A stretch of DNA of 64,000 nt from JAPPHA01 sp963662705 (GTDB lineage Bacteria > Pseudomonadota > Alphaproteobacteria > Rhodobacterales > Rhodobacteraceae). The position numbers were made by a program, and so were the translations under genes. This document shows, piece by piece, positions 28,406 to 36,358 of the stretch; the stretch's first letter is position 1; each line of letters begins with the position of its first letter. Under the pieces are notes generated by a model. The model was not told the DNA's origin. It searched no databases and saw only the letters and a program-made list of their open reading frames with translations. Location of the stretch: the NCBI GenBank assembly GCA_963662705.2, contig OY759767.1, positions 2,108,001 through 2,172,000 on the forward strand, read 5' to 3'.

Positions 28406-29665
28406 ATGTTTGAATTCAACCAGATCTTCCGACGCGCAGATGCGGTTCAGCGGCACCTTGCTGCTCCGCTAGTTCGATCTCGCCTGAAGTACCTTGCGCA
28501 CCGAGCCGAGCGGGGCGCCAAGCCCTCCACGCTGCGTGGAATCGCCGCCCTTCAGGTCAAAGTCATCCACTATCTGGAACTCGGAGAGGAGGGCACGGTA
28601 TCCCGATCCGAGATTGAGGCCGCAGCGCAACGTTGGGCATCCGAGGATCCCAAGCGCCGCAGTGGTGATCCCCACCTTGCCCAGCGCAACTTCGTTTCGA
28701 ACGCTACCGGCTGGCTACGCTTCCTGGGCCGCTTGGAAGTCCCCGCGGAGTCAGCCCACATGCACGCCGCCGAAGTCGCGGAGTTTGTGAAATACATGCG
28801 TCAGGAGCGCGGCTGGTCCGAAGCCACGATCCGCGACCGACGGAGACGAGCAGACGACTTTCTGCGCCGATTCTGTACAAGGACCGGTACGCTGGCAGAC
28901 GTCACGACCGCAACGATCGACCGGGCGTTGAACGAGAAGAATGCCAGGACCGGACGTGTCCGCTGCCGCACCACGATCCGGACCCATGCGGATTCCCTGC
29001 GGTCTTTCTTCCGGTTCGCCGAGAACCGCGGTTGGTGCCGGCCGGGATTGGCCGCTGCAATTGTTGCGCCCCGCGTCTACCGGGACGTCACGCTGCCCGT
29101 TGGCCCTTCCAAGGACGAGCTGCTGCGCCTTCTCTCGACGACCGAGGGCGACCATTCGGCGGACCTGCGCGACCGAGCTCTCCTGCTCACGTTATCGGCC
29201 TACGGTTTGCGCGCCGGCGAAGCGTGTGGCTTGCGGCTCGACAACATCGACTGGCAGGCGGAGACGCTGCACGTTCGCCGTTCCAAGACGGGCCGCACCG
29301 ACTTGTTCCCGCTGTCGCGCCGCGTTGGAGATGCCATTGCACGCTATCTTTACGAGGCTCGGCAGCGTACCGATGTCCGAGAGATTTTTCTGACGCTCAC
29401 GGCACCGATCCGTCCCCTCAGCGCCACCGCGATATCAAGCGTCGTGCGAAGCCGATTGAAGCGTTGCGGCATTGATTGCCCTCGACGCGGAGCGCACGCC
29501 TTACGTCACGCTTTCGCCCAGCGCTTGCTGGACGAGGGGTTCTCGATGCAGGAGATCGGGGACTGCCTCGGGCACCGAAGTCTGGATTCGACAGCGATGT
29601 ACGCCAAAGTGGACCTCACCGGTTTGCGCCAGGTGGCCCACTTCGATCTGGAGGGGTTGGTATGA
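28406..29665 (+). CDS. RIT tyrosine recombinase A
   Basis: 419 residues. A SAM-like N-terminal core-binding domain (~100-200) precedes the catalytic domain. Catalytic motifs: AYGLRAGEACGLRLDNID (first Arg), RRGAHALRHAFAQRLL (His-x-x-Arg) and LGHRSLDSTAMYAKVD (His and the nucleophile Tyr). ATG 28,406 follows AAAGGAAACCGACC. Its TGA overlaps the next start codon (ATGA), so the three genes are translationally coupled. Confidence 0.93.
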   Translation: MFEFNQIFRRADAVQRHLAAPLVRSRLKYLAHRAERGAKPSTLRGIAALQVKVIHYLELGEEGTVSRSEIEAAAQRWASEDPKRRSGDPHLAQRNFVSNATGWLRFLGRLEVPAESAHMHAAEVAEFVKYMRQERGWSEATIRDRRRRADDFLRRFCTRTGTLADVTTATIDRALNEKNARTGRVRCRTTIRTHADSLRSFFRFAENRGWCRPGLAAAIVAPRVYRDVTLPVGPSKDELLRLLSTTEGDHSADLRDRALLLTLSAYGLRAGEACGLRLDNIDWQAETLHVRRSKTGRTDLFPLSRRVGDAIARYLYEARQRTDVREIFLTLTAPIRPLSATAISSVVRSRLKRCGIDCPRRGAHALRHAFAQRLLDEGFSMQEIGDCLGHRSLDSTAMYAKVDLTGLRQVAHFDLEGLV

Positions 29666-30618
29666 GACTCGGCGAGGCGGTTGACCGATACACCGGCTGG
29701 AGGCGGGCGCAGGGTGCTCGCTTCGAGTCCCAAGCGTACGCGCTACGCCGCTTCTGCCGTTGCGTCGGCGAAGCGGTCCACTGTGACGAGGTTACCGGCG
29801 ATCGGGTGAGCGCCTTTCTCGCTGGCGCCGCGCCCGCCTCGGGCAACCGGGCCTTTCTTCATAGCACTCTGGCAGGCTTTTTCCGCTACGCGATCACGTA
29901 TGGCTTTGCCACTCGCTCGCCACTGCCGTCAGAGGCTCCGAAGGCGCTCAAGTCCACGCCTCCTTACATCTACTCACGTGAGGAGTTGCGCCGCCTTCTC
30001 GACGCCGTGACGACTTATCGCAAGCGGATCAATCAGTTGGAGCCGCATACCTTCCGCGCGCTACTGCTCCTGCTATACGGCGCCGGATTGCGGCGCGGGG
30101 AAGCGCTCACTCTCACCGTGGCCGATGTTGATCTGGGAGCCGCCGTGCTGACGATACGCAATACGAAGTTCGGAAAAACCCGTTTGGTCCCCCTCGGACC
30201 TCAACTCGTGCGGGCCATGCAGGAGTATGTCGTTCAGCGCAGGGGCTCCGGCGCTTCGCAGGCGCAAGACGGTCCATTTTTTGCGAACCGCGACGGCACG
30301 CCGCTGGCCGCAAGAACCGTGAGCAAGGCCTTCGCCCAATTGCGCCAGGCAGCCGGCGTGAGCCGCGAAAACGGAGGTGCGCGTTGCCAGCCACGACTGC
30401 ACGATCTGAGGCACAGCTTCGCCGTTCACCGGCTCACTGACTGGTACCGTCAGGGGGCGGACGTGCAACGCATGCTGCCGTTGCTGTCTACCTATCTGGG
30501 CCACACCAGCATCGTCGGCACCCGAGTTTATCTTCACATGACCCCGGAACTACTGCACGAAGCCGCGCTGCGCTTCGAACGCTACGTGCAGGCAGGGACA
30601 GGAGGCAACCATGAATGA
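29662..30618 (+). CDS. RIT tyrosine recombinase B
   Basis: 318 residues from ATG 29,662, overlapping gene A by four bases; the open frame further upstream is a shadow. Catalytic motifs: GAGLRRGEALTLTVADVDL, LHDLRHSFAVHRL, and YLGHTSIVGTRVYLHMTPE with the nucleophile Tyr. The N-terminal domain is shorter than in A. In RIT elements the three recombinases are thought to act together; their individual roles are not known from sequence. Confidence 0.92.
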   Translation: MRLGEAVDRYTGWRRAQGARFESQAYALRRFCRCVGEAVHCDEVTGDRVSAFLAGAAPASGNRAFLHSTLAGFFRYAITYGFATRSPLPSEAPKALKSTPPYIYSREELRRLLDAVTTYRKRINQLEPHTFRALLLLLYGAGLRRGEALTLTVADVDLGAAVLTIRNTKFGKTRLVPLGPQLVRAMQEYVVQRRGSGASQAQDGPFFANRDGTPLAARTVSKAFAQLRQAAGVSRENGGARCQPRLHDLRHSFAVHRLTDWYRQGADVQRMLPLLSTYLGHTSIVGTRVYLHMTPELLHEAALRFERYVQAGTGGNHE

Positions 30619-31618
30619 CACTGGTTTACTGGGCCGCTGGCTGCGCCGCTTCCTCGAGGAACATATCGTCAGCGAGCGCAATCTCGCCCGCAATACCCAG
30701 ATCAGCTATCGCGACACGCTGGTCCTGCTACTTCCCTTCGTCGCTGACAAGGCGCGTACACCGGTCGACCGGCTAACCGTCCGTGACCTGAGTGCCGAGC
30801 GCGTGCTCGCATTCCTGGCGCATCTCGAGGGGGAACGCGGCTGCTCGCCCCGCACCCGCAACCAACGCCTTGCAGCCATCCGCTCCTTCGCCCGCTACGT
30901 TGCCGCACGCAGCCCCGAGCATGTCGAATGGTGCGGACAGATCCGCGCCATCGCGCTGAAGAAGACCGCGCTCCCCGCAGTCAGCTACCTCGAAAAGCCC
31001 GAACTCGATGCCTTGCTCGACGCTCCGGACACCACAACACCTCAAGGCCGCCGCGAACGCGCCTTGTTGTTGTTCTTGTACCATACGGGTGCCCGAGTAT
31101 CCGAGGCGGCACACTTGAAAGTCGGTGCCTTGCAACTGGCCGACAAGAACACAAGCCACTCGCGCGTTACCTTGCTCGGCAAGGGCGGCGAAACACGCGT
31201 GTGCCCGCTCCTGCGGGATTCAACGGTGGCACTTGCGGAATTGGTGGCGGGGCGTGGCGCTGACGAGGCCGTCTTCCTGAGTCGTCTCGGGCGCCCAATC
31301 ACCCGATCCGGCATTCGACAGATGGTCGAGCGGTGCGCAACGAAAGCCGCTGAGCATGTCCCATCGCTAGACGGCAAGAAAGTCAGCCCGCATGTGATTC
31401 GACACACGGCTGCGACCCATATGCTGCGGTCGGGAGTGGAACTCGACACGATCAGTGCATGGCTGGGACATTCGAAGCTCGAGACGACGGCCCTCTATGC
31501 CAAAATCGACGTCGAAAGGAAGGCACGAGCAGTCGCATTCTTCGATTCAACAGGCCCGACGCTGGGCAAGTCCTATCGCGACAAGCCCGGGCTCATGGAG
31601 TACTTGCGATCACTGTAA
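30611..31618 (+). CDS. RIT tyrosine recombinase C
   Basis: 335 residues, overlapping gene B by eight bases. Closest in look to XerC/D-type integrases. N-terminal SAM-like domain (LARNTQISYRDTLVLLLPFV). Catalytic motifs: YHTGARVSEAAHLKVGAL, SPHVIRHTAATHMLRSG, and WLGHSKLETTALYAKID. It ends ten bases before the right terminal repeat. Confidence 0.92.
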   Translation: MNDTGLLGRWLRRFLEEHIVSERNLARNTQISYRDTLVLLLPFVADKARTPVDRLTVRDLSAERVLAFLAHLEGERGCSPRTRNQRLAAIRSFARYVAARSPEHVEWCGQIRAIALKKTALPAVSYLEKPELDALLDAPDTTTPQGRRERALLLFLYHTGARVSEAAHLKVGALQLADKNTSHSRVTLLGKGGETRVCPLLRDSTVALAELVAGRGADEAVFLSRLGRPITRSGIRQMVERCATKAAEHVPSLDGKKVSPHVIRHTAATHMLRSGVELDTISAWLGHSKLETTALYAKIDVERKARAVAFFDSTGPTLGKSYRDKPGLMEYLRSL

Positions 31619-31627
31619 ACAAAATCA

Positions 31628-31717
31628 GTTATGCGCTGTACAGAAAAGGTCCACCCATGGTTGTACATAGGGTTAGGACCTGACCAGCGCATAACGGGAA
31701 ACAGCTCATAAAACGCC
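31628..31717 (-). repeat. RIT right terminal inverted repeat (90 bp)
   Basis: Inverted partner of 28,261-28,350. It contains the GTTATGCGCTGTACAG block and ends AGCTCATAAAACGCC at the junction with intron sequence. Confidence 0.9.
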
Positions 31718-32290
31718 GCGCAGGCCTCGAAACGGGCGTCGCGGGAGCCGACCCACCTGGTATATGGGGAAGGCCGATGGCGGTTCGGGAAGCAAGCGAC
31801 AGACGCACCGGGCCGTTCCCGCCGGGGTATTGGCGTCGGCATGTCTGCAAGATGGAAGACGAGGCAACACGGGAAACCCTGTCGGTGGTGAGCACGCACC
31901 AACCGGAAATCCGCGAGGACCAGTCCGGGCCGTCAGGGTGGCGGAGAGGCCCGTAGTACTGAGGACGCCGGGTAATGCCGGTCGAGGGAAGGGGCCTCAG
32001 GTGCGGAGGGACGCGGAAAGGATGAACGCCTGCGGGAGTGGCTCAGCCTATAACCCCGCCTTGAGGGCAGAGACTTCGGAACGCGTCACATGCGGAAGCG
32101 AAGGGGTCGGACCCGAACGGTTCGACGCCGCCGGGGCGTGAACAGGCCCGGCGGCACACCGGAAACGACGCGGGAGGCAGGATGGCTGTCGTGCAGCGGC
32201 CTCGGGGCGGCCTCGGGCTACCGGACCAACCGGCTCCTCCCCCACGACCCGTTCTGGTGGTCCGTGTGCGAGGTGCATGATCCCACTGGA

Positions 32291-32325
32291 GAGCCCGGTG
32301 CGGGAAATCCGCACGCCGGGTTCGG
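32291..32325 (+). ncRNA. Group II intron domain V (unit II, second copy)
   Basis: Same GAGCCCGGTGCGG-GAAA-TCCGCACGCC hairpin as at 25,837. The following domain VI-like region ends CGACTCTAC at 32,433, which joins exactly to the resumed insertion sequence 2. Confidence 0.82.
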
Positions 32326-32741
32326 AGAGCGGGGGACTGGAAACGCGGCCATGGGAGCCGGACTGAGGCCCGGAGCGAAAGCGACGGAGAAGCCACCGGA
32401 CCCTAAAGCTGGCGCGCCAGCCCCCGACTCTACAATCAGATGATGCCATGACATTCTGGCGGGCCGTTGGTCTTGTTGCAAGGACATGATCGGCACACTT
32501 CCCGACCGAACTGTCATAAATGTATTGTATATTGTACAAGTAACCACGCGTCGATATCGCCTCGCTCCCTCCATGACCCACCACGCCGGGCCTCGCGGGG
32601 GCAGATCAAGACCCGCATTTGACCCAATTCCACAACATCTTGAGGGCCTGTGACACCATCCCGCAAGGGAAGCCGTTCAGGCACTTGACAGCAGCACGGC
32701 ATATAAATATAGTGACGTATTATCCATGTGCAGAGGATATT

Positions 32742-34478
32742 ATGACAAACCCCCGGAACGTCTTCCTCAATCCGGCCACGCCCAAGATGCGCCGCTACGA
32801 GGCGCTGCGCGCCCGGTACGTCGATGGCTGCTCGACCGCAGAGGCCGCCAGGCGCTTCGGCTACTCCCACGGGAGCTTCCGCAATCTCTGCTCGGCCTTT
32901 CTCGACAATCCGGACTGGGGTTTCTTCGAACCCCGCCAACCGGACCCCGACGAGAGCCCGCCCCGGCCCGCGAAGGCGCTGCGCGACGGCCGTATTCTCA
33001 AATTGCGCGACCAGCGCGCGCTGTCGGTCCAGCACATTGCCGGAATTCTCGGGGACGAGGGCATCGACGTCAGTGTCTCGACCGTCGCCAATGTCCTGCG
33101 CCGGGCCGGACGTGAACGCCTGACCCGCCGGCCCGCGCACCTGATGGCCGACATCGTTCGGCCCGACGTGGCGGAGATGTCCGATGTCCGGAAGCTTGAC
33201 CTCACGCCGCGCCGCTTTCGCACGCCTTTCGGCGGATTGTTCCTCTTCCTGCCCTTCCTTGAAACCCTTGGCCTCGACAGGCTGCTCGCCGATGCCGGCA
33301 TGCCGGGCAGCAGGATGATCCCCGCCGCCGCGGCCTTTCGCGCCCTCCTGGCCCTCAAGCTGTGGGGGATCGGCCGCCCGTCACTGGCGATGCCGGAAGT
33401 GTTCGACGAGGGCCTGGCGCTGTTTGCCGGCCTCAATGCCTTTCCCAAGCGCGCCACGCTGACCGAGTACAGTTGCCGCATCGATCCCCGGTCCCTGCCC
33501 GGGCTGATGCGCAACTGGTCCGATGCCGCACGCGACGCCGGCATCCCCCGCGGGACCAGTTTCGATCTCGACTTTCATACCATTCCCTATCACGGCGACG
33601 ACGCGCTGGCCGAGAAACACTATGTCTCGAAGCGGTCGCGGCGGCAGAAGGGGATCCTCGCCTTCATCGTCCGCGACGACGAGGCCCGCCTGTTCTGCCA
33701 TGTCAACGCCACGGTCAGGAAGGCCACCCAGAGCGACGAGATCCTGCGCTTTGCCGAAGACTGGAAGGAGCACACCGGCGACTGGCCCCGCGAACTGATC
33801 TTCGACTCCACGCTGACCACCTATGCCAACCTCGCCAGGCTCGACCACTACGGCATTCACTTCATCACGCTCAGGCGGCGCACACCCGGGGTCATGGACG
33901 CCGTTCAGGCCGCCCCCCGCGCTGAATGGAAACGGATCACCCTCAACAATGTCGGCAGGGCCTACCGGAACCCGCGCATCCTCGAGCGCTCCGTCACCCT
34001 TTCCGGCTATCCGGGCACCGTGCGCCAGATCGCGATCACCGACCTCGGCCATGAGAAGCCGACCCTGCTGATCACCAACCAGGAGCAGGAAACGCCGACC
34101 CGGCTGGTCGACCGCTATGCCCGGCGCATGGTCATCGAGAATGCCATCGCCGAGGCCATCGACATGTTCCACATGGATGCACTCTCGGCCGCCGTCCCCC
34201 TCAAGGTCGATGTCGACCTCCAGCTCACCGTCATGGCGGCAACCCTCTACCGCATGCTCGCGCAGACCATCGCCCACGGACACGAGAAGCAGACGCCCCG
34301 GACCCTTTTCCGCAAGTTCATCCATGCGGCGGCCGAGGTCGACATCAACGATGCCGACATCACCGTCAGCTTCGGGCGCCGCGCCAACAATCCGTTTCTC
34401 GTCAAGAACGGCTTCGCCGAAAAGAAATGCACCATCCCATGGCTCGGAAACCGAACATTGCGCCTCACATTCGGATAA
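32742..34478 (+). CDS. DDE transposase of insertion sequence 2
   Basis: 578 residues, the same length as its sister in insertion sequence 1 and clearly homologous (TNPRNVFL, RRYEALRARYVDGCSTAEAA). Catalytic-type motifs DLDFHTIPYHGDD, LIFDSTLTTYANL and RRMVIENAIAEAIDMFHMD are conserved. GAGG lies six bases before ATG 32,742. The gene is intact, because the intron struck the left terminal repeat rather than the coding part. Confidence 0.85.
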   Translation: MTNPRNVFLNPATPKMRRYEALRARYVDGCSTAEAARRFGYSHGSFRNLCSAFLDNPDWGFFEPRQPDPDESPPRPAKALRDGRILKLRDQRALSVQHIAGILGDEGIDVSVSTVANVLRRAGRERLTRRPAHLMADIVRPDVAEMSDVRKLDLTPRRFRTPFGGLFLFLPFLETLGLDRLLADAGMPGSRMIPAAAAFRALLALKLWGIGRPSLAMPEVFDEGLALFAGLNAFPKRATLTEYSCRIDPRSLPGLMRNWSDAARDAGIPRGTSFDLDFHTIPYHGDDALAEKHYVSKRSRRQKGILAFIVRDDEARLFCHVNATVRKATQSDEILRFAEDWKEHTGDWPRELIFDSTLTTYANLARLDHYGIHFITLRRRTPGVMDAVQAAPRAEWKRITLNNVGRAYRNPRILERSVTLSGYPGTVRQIAITDLGHEKPTLLITNQEQETPTRLVDRYARRMVIENAIAEAIDMFHMDALSAAVPLKVDVDLQLTVMAATLYRMLAQTIAHGHEKQTPRTLFRKFIHAAAEVDINDADITVSFGRRANNPFLVKNGFAEKKCTIPWLGNRTLRLTFG

Positions 34479-34523
34479 TAGCCCTCTAAATTGTCACATC
34501 ATCGCGTGACTTGGTAATTCAGG

Positions 34524-34969
34524 CTAGCGCAGTCACGCCCGACAATGCCGATATCAGATTCAAACTCCTCCGGATCGTTCAGGACTTCCTCGATCAGTCC
34601 AAGACGAACCGAGCATTTGATGCCGGGGCGCCGATCGCGCCAGGCCGCGAGAAGTTCCTTGACATCGTAGGGACCGACAGCACTGAGTTTGAGTTCGCCA
34701 ATCACAAGATTCTTGGCGGCATTTAGGAAGGCGATGGCTTCCTGTTCATGGCCGTAGAGATCGTGCGAGATGCTGTAAAGCGACTGGCCTGCCGAAGTCA
34801 ATCGGATAGTCCGGCCCTTGCGGTGGAACAGCTCGACGCCAAATCCAGCCTCCAGGTTGCTGAAATGAGAAGAAATGGTCGGTTGGCCGACCTTCCGTTT
34901 CTGCGCTGCGCGCGTGAAACTACCCTCTGTCGCCACATGATGGAACGCTTCAAGCCACTTATGATACAT
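34524..34969 (-). pseudogene. 5' half of the split phosphonate-cluster LysR regulator
   Basis: The N-terminal DNA-binding part (KWLEAFHHVATEGSFTRAAQ, VGQPTISSHFSNLEAGFG) and the first effector subdomain (SDIGIVGRDCAS). It is cut at CTAG by insertion sequence 2, with a few extra codons read into the insertion before a stop. The gene originally ran towards phnE and diverged from phnA, so it most likely controlled both operons. The DNA-binding domain could still be made, but without an effector domain. Confidence 0.88.
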
Positions 34970-35079
34970 TGACTAAATCGATAGATTGCTGACGACTTCC
35001 GATTTTACCGGACAGGATGATAGTTGCTAGCTTGCGCCGAAGACGAGCCCCGCGGCGACATAGAACAGGCAGAGTGGAG
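34970..35079. promoter_or_regulatory. LysR/phnA divergent promoter region
   Basis: 110 bases between the LysR start and ATG 35,080. It contains AATCGATA at 34,976-34,983, the same core as in the phnD upstream inverted repeat. Probably the autoregulatory and phnA-activating site; no clear -35/-10 was identified. Confidence 0.4.
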
Positions 35080-36335
35080 ATGACCAGCAACGGAGCGGAA
35101 CTGAACGGCATCACCTACAATATGCCGACGACCCGGTCGCGGTTGTCTGCATCGACGGAAGCGATCCGGAAACTTTCGACGCCGCCGCGAAAGCCGGCGT
35201 TATTCCCAACATCGAGCGCTTCATGAAGGACGGCTTCTCAGGAATTGCCCATTGCGTCATTCCGAGCTTCACCTGCCCCAACAATATGTCGATCGCCACC
35301 GGCAGTCCGCCGAAAGTGCATTGCAAATCGGGCAATTTCTATCTCGATCCCGAAACCGGGGAAATGGTGGTCATGACCGGCCCGGAACTGATGCGCTCGC
35401 GTACGATCTTCGATGTTGTCTCGAAGATGGGTGTGAAAACGCTGATCGTGACGGCCAAGGACAAGTTGCGTAAGCAGCTCGGCAAAGACCTCGACGTGTC
35501 CAAGGGCAATGTCTGCTTTTCAAAGCAAAATGCCGACAGCTGCACGATGGAGGAAAACGGGATCGAGGACGCGCTCGGCTTTGTCGGCCAGCCCTTGCCC
35601 GACATGTATACCGAAGAGCTGTCCCTGTTAGTGCTCGATGCGGGGATCAAGTCTCTGGAGCAGGATGATCCGCCGAGCCTGCTCTATCTCTCGCTGACGG
35701 ATTATGTGCAACACAAATATGTGCCTGACCATCCCAAGGCGCTCGAATTCTACAAGGTGCTGGATGACCGCTTTGCCCGATTCGAGGAACTTGGCGCCAT
35801 TGTCGGCATCGTCGCCGATCATGGCATGAAGGACAAATGCGACGCCGACGGCAACTATGACATCATCTATCTGCAGGATCTTCTCGACGCCGAATTCGGT
35901 GCCGGCAATACCAAGGTCATTTGTCCGATCACCGATGCCTTTGTCGGCCATCATGGCTCGCTTGGCGGATTTGTGCGCGTTCATTGCTTTATTGATGTGA
36001 GCGCAGAAGATGTGATAGCTTTCATTCGGCCCATGGAGGGCATCGAGACGGTCCTGCGCCGCGAGGAGACGGCCGAGCAACTCGACCTGCCCATCGATGT
36101 TAAGGCGGATGTTGTGGTCATTTCCGATACCAGCCACTGTGTCGGCATGGGGCGTGACAATCATGATCTGGCCGGTCTCAATGGCGAGCGGCTCAGAGCC
36201 TATGGCGGCATCTCCGAGCGCGACGTTCCCTTCGTCATCAGCCATCCGCTTAACGCGGTCTATGCGGCCCGGGCCGCATCGGAACAGTCGAAAAATTACC
36301 AGATTTTCGACGACGCGATGAACGGAGCCGCATGA
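35080..36335 (+). pseudogene. phnA: Phosphonoacetate hydrolase gene with a 1-base frameshift
   Basis: PhnA hydrolyses phosphonoacetate to acetate and phosphate using two zinc ions (alkaline-phosphatase superfamily). From 35,127 the frame gives the expected DDPVAVVCIDGSDPETFDAA (first zinc Asp), then PSFTCPNNMSIATGSPP (catalytic Thr region), VADHGMKDKC and AFVGHHGSLGG. ATG 35,080 starts MTSNGAELNGITYNMP in a different frame, so one base is missing at about 35,123-35,127. In the main frame the only later start is ATG 36 codons before VHCKSG (35,223), which would lose the first metal ligand. Either a true pseudogene or a sequencing error; the rest (C-terminal ~370 codons) is undamaged. Confidence 0.85.
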
Positions 36336-36348
36336 ATCAACGGAGCGG

Positions 36349-36358
36349 ATAATAATGG
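36349..36358 (+). repeat. Target duplication, left of the TnpB element
   Basis: ATAATAATGG is repeated at 37,803-37,812, on the other side of the element. The duplication proper is 8-10 bp, because the terminal G residues are ambiguous. Confidence 0.75.

Larger units (their letters stand above)
28261..31717 (+). mobile_element. RIT element (three tyrosine recombinases in a row)
   Basis: 3,457 bp bounded by 90-bp inverted repeats and holding three overlapping tyrosine recombinase genes in one direction, the definition of a RIT (recombinases in trio) element. It interrupts the second intron repeat between GTGAACGCC and GCGCAGGCCTCG. The first intron repeat keeps the joined site (GTGAACGCTGAGCAGGCCTC). 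All three genes are intact. Confidence 0.9.
22818..32433 (+). mobile_element. Group II intron region without its own reverse transcriptase, secondarily loaded
   Basis: It begins GTGCGCC, the usual group II 5' end, and ends ...CCCCCGACTCTAC, just after a domain V/VI structure. The precise junction with the IS terminal repeat on both sides supports these limits. Inside are a partial tandem repeat (about 2.97 kb; GGGTGGAAGTCCCGCC at 23,006 and 25,980), four domain-V hairpins, two identical IS110 copies and a RIT element. Sequence such as GTAGTACTGAGGACGCCGGG before a missing reading frame shows that the intron once had a maturase; none remains here. The intron at 42.8 kb encodes one. Confidence 0.75.
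22806..34523 (+). mobile_element. Insertion sequence 2, interrupted by a group II intron
   Basis: The left end CCTGAATTGCCA (22,806-22,817) is followed by 9,616 bp of intron. The element resumes at 32,434 with AATCAGATGATGCC and ends at 34,523; the right terminus read inward is CCTGAATTACCAAGTCACGC. Removing the intron gives 2,102 bp, against 2,103 bp for insertion sequence 1, and restores a left terminus matching the right one. Flanking CTAG is at 22,802-22,805 and 34,524-34,527. It is inverted relative to insertion sequence 1 and shares its CTAG. Confidence 0.83.

Noticed and set aside
20699..34523. Classical composite transposon formed by the two DDE insertion sequences
   Set aside because: The two elements are directly adjacent and share a single CTAG. 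The DNA that seems to lie between the transposases is really an intron inside the second element, so there is no passenger segment bounded by two complete copies.
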